Shown here in pieces: positions 15,253 through 24,106 of a DNA stretch of 53,274 nucleotides. Numbering within the stretch: position 1 is the stretch's first letter; each line of letters opens with the position of its first letter. This DNA is from Planctomycetota bacterium (GTDB lineage: Bacteria > Planctomycetota > Phycisphaerae > Sedimentisphaerales > Anaerobacaceae). The notes beneath the pieces were generated by a model. That model was not told the DNA's origin, did not search any database, and saw only the letters and a program-made list of their open reading frames with translations. The position numbers and the translations under genes were made by a program. The DNA lies in assembly GCA_013349615.1 (NCBI GenBank), contig DUZJ01000015.1, forward strand, positions 1 through 53,274. The letters run 5' to 3'.

Positions 15253-17388
15253 CTAAGGAGTGATGGTTTGGAGCCAATCGTGCGCGAGGACGGCGAAGTC
15301 AAGGAAGTTTACTATACCATCACCAAGCTCCGGAGCGATATCGGCAGATAGGATCCCGGGGGGCTGGAGCCATTGACTGTCCAATACTTCAAGGTCGTCG
15401 AAGTAGACGGTGCCATCGCAGTTAAAATCGGCTGAGGAAGTGCCAAGAAGCTCAATGCCGCAACGGGCGTTATATATTTGTTCGATTTGTGCAACTGTAA
15501 GCTCCTCATTGAAAAACACTACATCGTCGATGAGACCGTTGGCGTAACTTGTCTCATATCTTCCTATCCAGACAGGATGGCCTGATGGTTGCACAGAAAC
15601 AAATGTACCATTCTTCTTGTCTACATCGTCAACACGCGTACCGTTTAGATATATCTTGATTCCTGAACACGAAGTACCCCCATCGTAAGTTGCGACCAAG
15701 TGTATCCATTGGTTTTCATACCCAGTCAAATCGACACTGTAATACCTGCCAATGTAGCAATCAACAACATTTTCGTCATATAGCATAAAATAGAGTAGGG
15801 CATCGCCTGGATATGGATACACACGGAATTGCCATTCACCATCAGTATTATATACCCCCTTGGATGCGATGCAGAATCCACCGGCCCTGTGCATATAAAC
15901 CCACGAAGAGATACTAAACGGAGTAAGGGCGGGTGTGAAATCGGCGTGGTCGGCTATCTCGATGTAATCGAAGGAGCCATTGAAATCGAAACTACCATTG
16001 ATCTTGTTTGGTCTATCCACTAGCTCATTGTAATAGTCAGTAAGTGTAATGACTTCCAATAACTCCGCGTCTTGTTTTGTTTTTAGATAATCACTTATAG
16101 CTTCTAAATCCTCGGTCTTATACTGTCCTTGTACAGGCTCCCCATCGTAAATATCGTGGAACAACAATATGAGTAAGTTACACCCTTCGATTGCTCTATC
16201 TATTGCATCCTCAACGTCTGCAACAGGAAGGTCATACACACAAGATAGACAGATTAACTTGAACTGTAAATCGTGGTAGTTAGAAATCTCAAAGTGAGGA
16301 AATATCGGATAATAAGAACCTGGTCGAGCTAGAACATGTCTCTCTTTTAGTTTAGTAATAACAGCATCATTGTATCTTGCAAAAGGATATGCGAAGAACT
16401 TAGCTGTCTCACCGAACCCATTAGCAACGAGCCAATCATGAGCACCATCGATTTCAGCTTCCATCACTTCCTGTGACACTGCTGTAAGATCTAGGTGATT
16501 TACAGTATGATTACAGACATCCCATCCTGCATCTCTCAAAGTTTCTAAATCTTCTAAGGTCATACGCCAATAGTCACCCACTACACCCGTATGTGGAAAT
16601 AACACTCCCCTTTGTCCATTGGCAGCCAGAACTGGATAAGCTTTAGTGAATTGGCTTATAATACAATCATCGAAAGTTATCATTACCTTTGGTTCAGCAT
16701 ATATACCAAATCTTAGATCATCGAAACTCACACTTGAATCTTCACCTGTTGCAGGAAAAACATACAACCTCGCTCCAATCATTGTATTATCCCAGCTCTC
16801 ATCACTGGTAACAGAGAAATCAGATTTCGCTATTGTAACATGATTCCAGCCGCTGAAAATATTAGTTTTATAAATAGTCTTTTGAAAAGCTTTAGCGAAG
16901 TTACTAACTGAAGAGATAGCGAAGACCAAAGGATAATTACTTAAGGTATCCATATTATGGACATAGAACCAGAAAGAGAAACCATTCCCAGTTGATACAT
17001 CTAAAGATACAGATTTCTGTAAAATAGCTTGATTACCTCCTGTGGCATTAACCTTAATACTTTGAGTCCCCTGTTTAAACTGAGTTGCATCATTTTCTGC
17101 AGATGCTCCTGTTCCATAAATATTCCAATCACTAACATCCTCAAGATCATCAATCAAAACACCATAACTTTTAACGAATGCTCGATTGTTATTCTGAAGA
17201 AACACAGTATCCTGCCGGGCTAATCCATCGTGGTCGTTACCCGAAGAGTCCTCAACAGCAGTGCTTGCAGCGTTCTCGTTCATCTTGTAGTGAGCTATAA
17301 GTCCTGTACTTACATAATCATACTTCTGTCGTGTTCCAAAACAGACGGCGGATAAAATTAAAAGTACAATGAACGACATCTTTTTCAT
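15253..17388 (-). CDS. Secreted polysaccharide deacetylase with LamG and dockerin-like domains
   Basis: A 711-residue exported protein with signal peptide MKKMSFIVLLILSAVCFG. Residues about 25-60 and 80-230 are beta-sandwich, carbohydrate-binding-like. A NodB-type polysaccharide deacetylase follows with metal/catalytic residues TFDD (238-241) and HTVNH (294-298) and later LILLFHDIYDG. Residues about 475-640 are a LamG/concanavalin-like module (ISSWVYMHRAGGFC, WIHLVATYDGGTSCSG, GLIDDVVFFNEELT). The C-terminus from about 648 is dockerin-like (SADFNCDGTVYFDDLEVLDS and DGIVNFLDFAVLAHDWL), a cell-surface or complex-anchoring type common in planctomycetes. It probably de-N-acetylates the locus product or a surface glycan. 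Its composition is somewhat more A+T-rich than the flanking genes. Confidence 0.85.
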   Translation of the reverse strand: MKKMSFIVLLILSAVCFGTRQKYDYVSTGLIAHYKMNENAASTAVEDSSGNDHDGLARQDTVFLQNNNRAFVKSYGVLIDDLEDVSDWNIYGTGASAENDATQFKQGTQSIKVNATGGNQAILQKSVSLDVSTGNGFSFWFYVHNMDTLSNYPLVFAISSVSNFAKAFQKTIYKTNIFSGWNHVTIAKSDFSVTSDESWDNTMIGARLYVFPATGEDSSVSFDDLRFGIYAEPKVMITFDDCIISQFTKAYPVLAANGQRGVLFPHTGVVGDYWRMTLEDLETLRDAGWDVCNHTVNHLDLTAVSQEVMEAEIDGAHDWLVANGFGETAKFFAYPFARYNDAVITKLKERHVLARPGSYYPIFPHFEISNYHDLQFKLICLSCVYDLPVADVEDAIDRAIEGCNLLILLFHDIYDGEPVQGQYKTEDLEAISDYLKTKQDAELLEVITLTDYYNELVDRPNKINGSFDFNGSFDYIEIADHADFTPALTPFSISSWVYMHRAGGFCIASKGVYNTDGEWQFRVYPYPGDALLYFMLYDENVVDCYIGRYYSVDLTGYENQWIHLVATYDGGTSCSGIKIYLNGTRVDDVDKKNGTFVSVQPSGHPVWIGRYETSYANGLIDDVVFFNEELTVAQIEQIYNARCGIELLGTSSADFNCDGTVYFDDLEVLDSQWLQPPGILSADIAPELGDGIVNFLDFAVLAHDWLQTITP

Positions 17389-17465
17389 TTTTTTGTTCTT
17401 CCAATAATTAAAAATCTCAAATTGATTTAAGCTGGGATTTCACATATAACATTGTATATCCTTGC

Positions 17466-17693
17466 TCAGATGCGCCGCTGAGCTTCATTTCTAATAGAAT
17501 ACCAAATTTCTCTTAAAAATTCAAGTTTTCTGGCTGCTTCTCGAAGGTTATCATCCAAAGGAGTCGCAAAAACACGAATTTGACGGTTGTTTATCATTTC
17601 TTTCACGTACCTCAACCAGTGTCCCTGTCTGAGAATCAAGGTGTGGTCTCGCCATAAGTCTCGTATAATTTTGCATGATGCGGACGGGTGCAT
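17466..17693 (-). CDS. Short ORF of unknown function, possibly a gene remnant
   Basis: Seventy-five codons from an ATG at 17693, charged and probably helical (for example DDNLREAARKLEFLREIWYS). I do not recognise a family. No convincing ribosome site precedes the ATG, and an 11-bp inverted repeat overlaps its beginning, so expression is doubtful. Given the other stubs in this locus, it may be the C-terminal remains of a larger gene. It lies 77 bases upstream of the deacetylase start and 12 bases after the GT4 stop. Confidence 0.3.
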   Translation of the reverse strand: MHPSASCKIIRDLWRDHTLILRQGHWLRYVKEMINNRQIRVFATPLDDNLREAARKLEFLREIWYSIRNEAQRRI

Positions 17694-17705
17694 GCGAGAC
17701 TTATG
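17653..17705. repeat. Inverted repeat, 11-bp arms
   Basis: CATAAGTCTCG at 17653-17663 is matched by CGAGACTTATG at 17695-17705 with a 31-base spacer containing GCATGATGC. It lies directly behind the stop of the GT4 gene and overlaps the start of the 75-codon ORF. It could form a hairpin in the transcript; no T-run follows. Confidence 0.55.
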
Positions 17706-18800
17706 TCATATTGTTTTTCTTTCTGTTTGGGACACCAAGTTTTCGTAAATAGAACTTAAACGCTTCATATTTGTTTTCCTGTCTCCCTCTTCAACAACCT
17801 TCTTGCGGTTACGCTGCGCAGCATTCATAATAATCTCCGGATTGTCGCGTACTCTCAGAATACACTTTGCCAAATCATCTGCATCACCGACTTTATACAG
17901 TAAGCCGTCAACGCCATTTTCCAGCCAGTCCGAATTAGCTCTTATGTCTGACACAATTGGAAAGCCCCCCGTTGCCATTGCCTCAAGTAAGCTTAAGCTC
18001 GTGCCGTCTCGAAGGGAGGCTGATAAATAAACGTTGTGCTGATGTAAAATCTCAGGTAGCAAATTGTTATCAACACCTCCAAGAAAAGTTATGTGGCCGC
18101 TCAAATTTTTCTCCTCCGCTTGCTTCTTGAGACTACTCAGCAGAGAGCCACCACCCACAAAAGTCATCTGAAAAGCAGCACCTTTTGACCGGAGCACTGC
18201 TAACGCATTGATAATTGTACAATGATCATATGCCGCCTCCAATTGTCTTGTATCAACCATCTTTAATGGATGATTCTTTTTGACTTTTTGTCTACTTAGA
18301 AATGAGAACTTGTCCGTATCTACTCCCACATTCAAGACTCGTACTTTTCCTGAACTAATACCAAGGCTGTTCACCTTTTCCCTGAGATCTCTCGAGACCG
18401 TATTAACACAGTCCGCGTGCTTGAATACGGCTTTCAGTAAAAGTCGCCAAACCTTTGACTTCAGATTTAAGTTCAAATCGCTGCCATGCACTGTTGTTAT
18501 CGTAGGATGAAAGCCACACACCAGCCCCGCCAGACCACCACTTGTGACATAGTGCGTATGTACAATATCAGGCCTTAGCTTTCTTACCAGGTATCGCGCA
18601 CGCAACATGCTTATGGGGTATTTCCATTGACCTTCAGTCCCTGAATATTTCCCTCCCAAGCCTGTATTGTAAGTTGGCACCCTTTGCTTCGGGCTTGGAG
18701 ACAATGTAATAAAGCTTACTTCATGGCCAGCTTCTCTAAAATAGCTAAGATATGCTCCCACGTGGAGGAAACCGCCGACTGAAATGAAACAAATATGCAT
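17706..18800 (-). CDS. Glycosyltransferase family 4
   Basis: A 364-residue GT-B enzyme opening MHICFISVGGFLHVGAYLSY and containing the family landmarks PDIVHTHYVTSGG, TTVHGSDLN, RVLNVGVDTDKF, and in the donor domain FVGGGSLLSSLKKQ, ITFLGGV and the E-x7-E motif in SLRDGTSLSLLEAMATGGFP. It transfers a sugar from a nucleotide donor to the growing lipid-linked glycan on the cytoplasmic face. The ATG is two bases after the stop of the next GT4 gene upstream, consistent with one transcript. Donor unknown. Confidence 0.9.
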   Translation of the reverse strand: MHICFISVGGFLHVGAYLSYFREAGHEVSFITLSPSPKQRVPTYNTGLGGKYSGTEGQWKYPISMLRARYLVRKLRPDIVHTHYVTSGGLAGLVCGFHPTITTVHGSDLNLNLKSKVWRLLLKAVFKHADCVNTVSRDLREKVNSLGISSGKVRVLNVGVDTDKFSFLSRQKVKKNHPLKMVDTRQLEAAYDHCTIINALAVLRSKGAAFQMTFVGGGSLLSSLKKQAEEKNLSGHITFLGGVDNNLLPEILHQHNVYLSASLRDGTSLSLLEAMATGGFPIVSDIRANSDWLENGVDGLLYKVGDADDLAKCILRVRDNPEIIMNAAQRNRKKVVEEGDRKTNMKRLSSIYENLVSQTERKTI

Positions 18801-18802
18801 AG

Positions 18803-20050
18803 CTACTCTTTAGTCTTGTTCGCTTGCTTTCGGTGATGGTGTGCTACCAGTTGCTGAATTTCGGAAATTTCCACATCGGCACGTTTGTCCCACGTCCAAA
18901 TGTTCTCTTTGGCAAAGTCCAAAGCTCCTTTCGCCAACCGTTCGCGTCTCTGGTCATCCAAGAGCAGGTCCGCAATAACATCACCCAGGCGCCGAAGATC
19001 TTCTTCTTCGAGGAGAACACCCGTCACCTCATCTTTCATAACGTGGGAAGTGCCCCCAATGTTGTATGCAACCGTGCAGGTGCCACTATGAAATGCTTCA
19101 AATATCTGATTGCCCAGATTAGTCAGGTCTTGTACACTCAGAAACAGGTCAGCGGCATTGTGCATTTTTAAGACTGTATCGTGGGGAACAAATCCCAGAA
19201 ACTTGACACAATCGGAAACACCAAGCTCGACAGCCTGTTTTTCAAGCTCTTCTCGCAAAGAACCATCGCCCGCGATTACAAGCCGGGCATTAGGTACCCG
19301 CCTAATAACAGTTGGCATGGCAGCAATAGACCTGTCTATACGCTTCCAAAAGTCCAACCGGATTGCCTGAAATATCATCTTGTCCGAGGGTAGCAGTCCG
19401 GTCGAACGTTTGATTTCAGCTTTATCTATATCGGGATGATAAATACCCGGTGCCGTGCCATCGAGCCAGAAGCGAAAACGTTCTTTGGGAAATTTCAATT
19501 TTTCCACGACCTTGTCTCCATGTGTGCCATCGTTGCTTATGATCAGCAAATCAATCGGGAACTTAAAACACAGTATGGGGCCGAGAAAGGGCAGGCATTT
19601 ATACCAGGGTTCCTTAAACAGGTAGTGGCCGAGCCACGTTCCCCAAAAGTGGACAACATGAGGAATCCGCATAAGACGGCTCAACAAATGACCGATGGGA
19701 ACCAGACCTGTGTGGTATGAATAGATAACATCAGGAGGTTCAATACGGCGAGTCTTACGGACCGCGAAATAGGCCTTAAATTGTAGGAGAAGCAGTCTTA
19801 TTTTTAAGTACGACTTCAAATCCCCTTTGGCGGTGCTTTCGATCCATTTAGGCAGGCAGCGTAGATAAAAGTGAATTCCTTTCAACGTAAAGTCCTTTTC
19901 ACATTTGAACGCGCCGAACACGAACACATGCACGCTGTGCCCTTTTTCGGCTAATCTCAGCCAGTACAGTGTTACCAATGGCATACCGGCAATAGCGTCC
20001 CAGTTCTGGCTTTCAAACATATCATGCAATCCGGCAAAGTCATTAGTCAA
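18803..20050 (-). CDS. Glycosyltransferase family 4, 5' end out of frame
   Basis: From a TTG at 20050 it encodes 415 residues of a GT-B transferase: DVIYSYHTGLVPIGHLLSRL, HFWGTWLGHYL, ARLVIAGDGSLREELEKQ, VKFLGFVPHD and the donor motif QIFEAFHSGTCTVAYNIGGT. The first beta-strand, KLTVYFLTNDFAGLHDMFES, begins upstream of that TTG in the same frame but without an ATG. A natural start, ATG at 20115 with an AAAGG site, lies in another frame and joins this one if the A7 run at 20066-20072 had eight bases, giving MSTKKSNETVSSSKEKK in front of LTVYFL. So either a one-base indel, or slippage at the A7 run, separates the start from the body. Confidence 0.85.
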   Translation of the reverse strand: MTNDFAGLHDMFESQNWDAIAGMPLVTLYWLRLAEKGHSVHVFVFGAFKCEKDFTLKGIHFYLRCLPKWIESTAKGDLKSYLKIRLLLLQFKAYFAVRKTRRIEPPDVIYSYHTGLVPIGHLLSRLMRIPHVVHFWGTWLGHYLFKEPWYKCLPFLGPILCFKFPIDLLIISNDGTHGDKVVEKLKFPKERFRFWLDGTAPGIYHPDIDKAEIKRSTGLLPSDKMIFQAIRLDFWKRIDRSIAAMPTVIRRVPNARLVIAGDGSLREELEKQAVELGVSDCVKFLGFVPHDTVLKMHNAADLFLSVQDLTNLGNQIFEAFHSGTCTVAYNIGGTSHVMKDEVTGVLLEEEDLRRLGDVIADLLLDDQRRERLAKGALDFAKENIWTWDKRADVEISEIQQLVAHHHRKQANKTKE

Positions 20051-20128
20051 AAAGTATACCGTTAGTTTTTTTCTTTGGATGAAGATACGGTCTCATTCGA
20101 TTTCTTCGTACTCATCGGGCAACCTTTG

Positions 20129-21256
20129 TTAAGCTGTGATTGTGGATGATAAAATCTCGACGATTTTTTCAGAGGCCCTGCCATCACCATACGGATTGCC
20201 GCCGCCTGACATGCTGGTATAGGCATCAGTATCCGTAAGCAGGTGTGACGCCTCAGTTGTAATCTTCTCCTTTGATGTTCCCACCAGCTTGGCCAGTCCG
20301 GCCTCTACTGCTTCGGGACGCTCTGTGGCCTCACGAGTTACGAGGACCGGCTTGTGCAGGGATGGTGCTTCCTCTTGAATCCCCCCCGAATCGGTTATTA
20401 TCAGGTAACTGCGGTCCATAAGATAAACGAACTGCAGGTATTCAACCGGTGATATCAAATAGATGCGCTCCAGCTTGCCAAGGATCTTGTTTACAGGTTT
20501 CTGAACGTTTGGATTCAGGTGGACTGGATAAACCAGCACCGTGTCCTCATGGTCCTGGACTATTTGACGCAGGGCCTGGCAAAATTCTTCAAAGGCTTTG
20601 CCGAAGCTCTCTCGTCTATGCCCGGTAACAAGAATTAATCGGTGCTCGTCGAGAAGACCGTCGGCAAGTTCAGAAATTTTGGGTCTCTGCTGCCGAATGA
20701 TGTCTCGCGCTCTCAAGAGGGCATCAATTACAGTATTGCCGGTCATAAATATGTTTTCTGCTGGGATTCGCTCTGCACGTAGATTTCCAGCCGCTCTGGA
20801 TGTCGGCGCAAAACACCAGCGACTTATCGGGTCTGCTAAGCGACGGTTCATTTCTTCCGGCCAGGGGGCTTTCAGGTTGTATGTACGTAGACCGGCTTCG
20901 ACATGCCCCACTGGAATTTGCTCGTAGAAGGCCGCAATGGCTGAGCACAAGCATGTTGTGGTATCTCCCTGAACAAGCACGGCATCCGGTTTAAGTTCGG
21001 CCAGGACTTTCTGAACTCCGACAATAACTTGGCAGGAAACCTCGGAAAGACTCTGGTTCGGCCGCATTATATCAAGGTCGATATCAGCTTTGATGCTGAA
21101 TGTACTTAGTACCTGGTCTAACATTTGCCGATGTTGCGCTGTTGCTACAAGGGTGACTTTTGTATGCGGTTCCGATTTTATCGCAAGGTATACCGGAGCC
21201 AGCTTGATAGCTTCCGGCCTTGTCCCTATGATAATTACAATGTGTTTCTGGGTCAT
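20129..21256 (-). CDS. wecB: UDP-N-acetylglucosamine 2-epimerase (non-hydrolysing)
   Basis: Interconverts UDP-GlcNAc and UDP-ManNAc in the cytoplasm. The 375-residue protein opens with IIIGTRPEAIKLAPVYLAIK and holds QGDTTTCLCSAIAAFYEQIP, VGHVEAGLRTYNLKAPWPEE, LVTGHRRESFG and the late SGGIQEEAPSLHKPVLVTRE; together these are diagnostic. The closely related WbpI-type epimerases use UDP-GlcNAc(3NAc)A, which would fit the WbpB/WbpD genes of this locus, so the true substrate is open between the two. It ends 13 bases before the probable start of the GT4 gene. Confidence 0.92.
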   Translation of the reverse strand: MTQKHIVIIIGTRPEAIKLAPVYLAIKSEPHTKVTLVATAQHRQMLDQVLSTFSIKADIDLDIMRPNQSLSEVSCQVIVGVQKVLAELKPDAVLVQGDTTTCLCSAIAAFYEQIPVGHVEAGLRTYNLKAPWPEEMNRRLADPISRWCFAPTSRAAGNLRAERIPAENIFMTGNTVIDALLRARDIIRQQRPKISELADGLLDEHRLILVTGHRRESFGKAFEEFCQALRQIVQDHEDTVLVYPVHLNPNVQKPVNKILGKLERIYLISPVEYLQFVYLMDRSYLIITDSGGIQEEAPSLHKPVLVTREATERPEAVEAGLAKLVGTSKEKITTEASHLLTDTDAYTSMSGGGNPYGDGRASEKIVEILSSTITA

Positions 21257-21302
21257 TTGTACGACGCCTCTGTTGAATTGTGTGGTAGTTTCTTGCGCCT
21301 TT

Positions 21303-22436
21303 CTAATGCAGGACTTGTTTCAAATACGTCTTCAATGCCTCCGTGCTGGTTATGGCCTCCGATGCGCAAACCGCTCCTTCCGAGAACACGCAATAACAGT
21401 GTTCCTGCCAGTTGTCCCTCATGGACATCACTGTTTCGGCAAGTTCATCCGGGTCGAAAGGCGGAGACCAAATCCTGGTCCCGCTTGTCAGCTTATCGCA
21501 AATAAGGCGCAGTTTGGGTTCCACCTCGATAGCTATTGATGGGTTTCCCAGGGCCGTGCCCATGATGACGCCATGGGCGCGGGCGGAAATTAACAGGTCA
21601 AAGCTGGCCAGCTCTTCTATAAATGTTCTTAATGTTTGTTGGCTGGGGTCCCATTGCAGGATGTTTTCTGCACTGCTGTTTAGGTCTGATAGCGTTTGAG
21701 GGTCAGCTTGTGGGGCAAAGGAAATATAGCGAATCTCAATTTCTTCACGCCTTAATTTGCGTACCGCTTCTTTGACCTTTCCGAAATAGGATTGCCCCAC
21801 ACGGGTATGAGGCCAGTCGCGTACGACTACTCCTACGCGCCGCATCTTGCCTGTTCGTGGCTCTCGTGTTGGGGCCTCGTCCCACAATCTTCTCGCAAAG
21901 CAAAGGTCCGAGTATTGCTGAACATTGTCTATACCGAGATTTCTGCAATACTGAGTGCTAACGGTGTCCCGGACCGAAATCCAGTCACAGGATTTAAGCT
22001 TCCTGTCTGCCTGTTTTTGGCCGAAGGAGCCTGGCACTAACGGGCCAATTCCTATACTTACGCCAATAGCATGCTCGAAATCGAACGTGCAGTTATGCAA
22101 TCGTCTCCACAACTTTAAGGGATGTACAAGGTAACGGGAGGCGCGTAGTATTCTACCGGCCTTTGTCGGAGTGCTGTCTCTAAATGAGTAGAATTGCGTG
22201 CCTCCACCATAAATCAAAACTTTTCCACAGATTCGGTGTCCGCTTTGGAGTGGAATAAATCGGATATCAGGGTACCATTGGCCGAGATAGGGTCCTGGTC
22301 TAAGAATCAGCACACAAATCTCGTTGTCGCCGACAACTTGTCTTATCACTTTCAGGACAGAGACAAGCAGAGCGTCATCCCCAAGATTTCCTACGCCATA
22401 GGCGCCCACAACCAAAACGCTTGTGCGTACAAGCAC
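21303..22436 (-). CDS. Polysaccharide pyruvyl transferase family protein
   Basis: A 377-residue protein of the CsaB/WcaK/ExoV superfamily: VLVVGAYGVGNLGDDALLVS at the N-terminus, GGGTQFYSFRD, WISVRDTVSTQY and the C-terminal ISARAHGVIMGTALGNPSIA, whose RxHG-like motif is the family hallmark. Members transfer pyruvate from phosphoenolpyruvate to a sugar as a ketal, adding charge to exopolysaccharide. The start is a GTG at 22436 with AAAGG about 10 bases before it. Located between the epimerase and the flippase in the same direction. Confidence 0.88.
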   Translation of the reverse strand: MLVRTSVLVVGAYGVGNLGDDALLVSVLKVIRQVVGDNEICVLILRPGPYLGQWYPDIRFIPLQSGHRICGKVLIYGGGTQFYSFRDSTPTKAGRILRASRYLVHPLKLWRRLHNCTFDFEHAIGVSIGIGPLVPGSFGQKQADRKLKSCDWISVRDTVSTQYCRNLGIDNVQQYSDLCFARRLWDEAPTREPRTGKMRRVGVVVRDWPHTRVGQSYFGKVKEAVRKLRREEIEIRYISFAPQADPQTLSDLNSSAENILQWDPSQQTLRTFIEELASFDLLISARAHGVIMGTALGNPSIAIEVEPKLRLICDKLTSGTRIWSPPFDPDELAETVMSMRDNWQEHCYCVFSEGAVCASEAITSTEALKTYLKQVLH

Positions 22437-22585
22437 AGTTTTATGTCCTTTCTTTGTACGAAAACAGCGGGGCAGGCATATCCAAAGTCTGCATCTTGTT
22501 GGCTGTTCTAAAGACCTCAGCAGCTTACAGAATGGGTGACTTCCGGACCAGCGGGCGTGGTTCCTTCTTCACTAATGACCGCTGT

Positions 22586-24070
22586 TTATCCTTCTCTGAG
22601 GCCAAAAAACAGACGACGAAATGCTATGCATAAAGGTACGGTAGATACAATAAAAGCAGCAGCGCGAACAAGTAAGGGAAACTGAAAAAATGAAAGACAT
22701 CCCAGCGCCGTTATTACAAGCCAAATAGTTATGGCTTCAGGAGATATCAAGGTGCCCCTTGGGGCCAAACGACGCGAAGTGTACAAAGGAACGAAGCAAA
22801 TTGTATTTAATGTGTAGGCTATCATAAACGCACCCGCCAGTCCGACTGCCCCAAATCCCTTTAAGAACCAGGCACTTCCTAAAAGCACTACTGCCCACAT
22901 ACCATTGCTCAGGCAGCTCCACCATAGAAGGCTGTTGGCTACAAGAACTCTCCCTAATCCTTGCTTGTACAGCATGATGCATGCATAGAACATTACCAGA
23001 ACAAAAGTCCTGCGCGCGGTTACACCAGCATACTGCGACCCAAAAACAAGACCCATGATTTCTGAAAAGCATATGAGTGGTACAGCCACAGTTACCCCAA
23101 TCAGCCAGGATATCAGGATATTTGCACGATTAAATTTAACGCTTTTCTTGGCTTCGCGCGAAGCCAGTATGGGCAGCAAAGAGGCGCCAACTCTCGAACC
23201 GGCAAGGTTGAGGGCCATTTGCACCTGTGCTGCCGCGCTGAATATTCCTAATTTGGCGTAGCCCTCGACTTCGTTGCTCAAAAGTGCATTTGCCCCCCAC
23301 ACCACTGGGCCTACCATTGCATTACTCAGAAAAGCGGGCAGTGAAAATCCCCACAAGACCGGCATTTCAGACCGGATGTCCCCATAGGAGATAGCGACAC
23401 CTGCTTTCTTTGCCTCTTTGCGAAGAGCAAAATGATGGGCGGCGCAGCTTCCGGCCATGGCACAAACCATGCCGGTAATAGCTCCAGACAGGCCCCAGAA
23501 ATGAACTCCCAGAACTACCAGCAGCAGGTTTAGCAGACCGTAAAATAGGCCAACACGCGCGATCGTCTTGAAAGCTTCGAAGCCGGCAAGACAGCCGACT
23601 TGTGCTCCGACAAGGGTATTGAAAAATAGTAATCCGCATCCTATCCACAACTCCATTTTTAAATAGGGGGCATTGATGACGTGTTGCGCCAGATATGGTG
23701 ATGCGAAAAATACGGCGATGCCCACCAATCCACCGGAGATTAAAGCTACAACAGATGATAAGGCGATTATTCGACCGGCACGAGCGGGATCGGCGGAGCG
23801 GAATTCCGCCACATGTTTGGTAGCTGTAAGTCCCAGTCCTAAGCCGGCAAAAACTCCAAACATACTTACTGTATGTTGAATCATCCCCAACTCACCGAAA
23901 CCGGTCTTGCCGAGAATCCGCGCAACTATCACGAACGCTAAGAAGCGCATCCCCTGGCTGGCTACTGCTGCGGCAACCGACCAAAACGCTCCTTTGGCGA
24001 ACCTTCTTCGTAAGGAGTTGGCAGGCAAATGCTCTGTTAATTTCTCCTGTACGAACGTGATTAGCTTCAT
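22586..24070 (-). CDS. Oligosaccharide flippase, Wzx/MATE-like (MOP superfamily)
   Basis: A 494-residue membrane protein with about 12-14 predicted helices. It opens with a soluble stretch, then RRRFAKGAFWSVAAAVASQG and VIVARILGKTGFGELGMIQ, the standard signature of polysaccharide flippases (FGxxxxxQ). It moves undecaprenyl-linked repeat units from the cytoplasmic to the periplasmic face. Followed within 40 bases upstream by the polymerase/ligase-like gene, completing a Wzx/Wzy-type export scheme. Confidence 0.9.
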   Translation of the reverse strand: MKLITFVQEKLTEHLPANSLRRRFAKGAFWSVAAAVASQGMRFLAFVIVARILGKTGFGELGMIQHTVSMFGVFAGLGLGLTATKHVAEFRSADPARAGRIIALSSVVALISGGLVGIAVFFASPYLAQHVINAPYLKMELWIGCGLLFFNTLVGAQVGCLAGFEAFKTIARVGLFYGLLNLLLVVLGVHFWGLSGAITGMVCAMAGSCAAHHFALRKEAKKAGVAISYGDIRSEMPVLWGFSLPAFLSNAMVGPVVWGANALLSNEVEGYAKLGIFSAAAQVQMALNLAGSRVGASLLPILASREAKKSVKFNRANILISWLIGVTVAVPLICFSEIMGLVFGSQYAGVTARRTFVLVMFYACIMLYKQGLGRVLVANSLLWWSCLSNGMWAVVLLGSAWFLKGFGAVGLAGAFMIAYTLNTICFVPLYTSRRLAPRGTLISPEAITIWLVITALGCLSFFQFPLLVRAAAFIVSTVPLCIAFRRLFFGLREG

Positions 24071-24106
24071 AAGTTGGCCGTATTTACACTGAAGTCCGCC
24101 AAAGAC

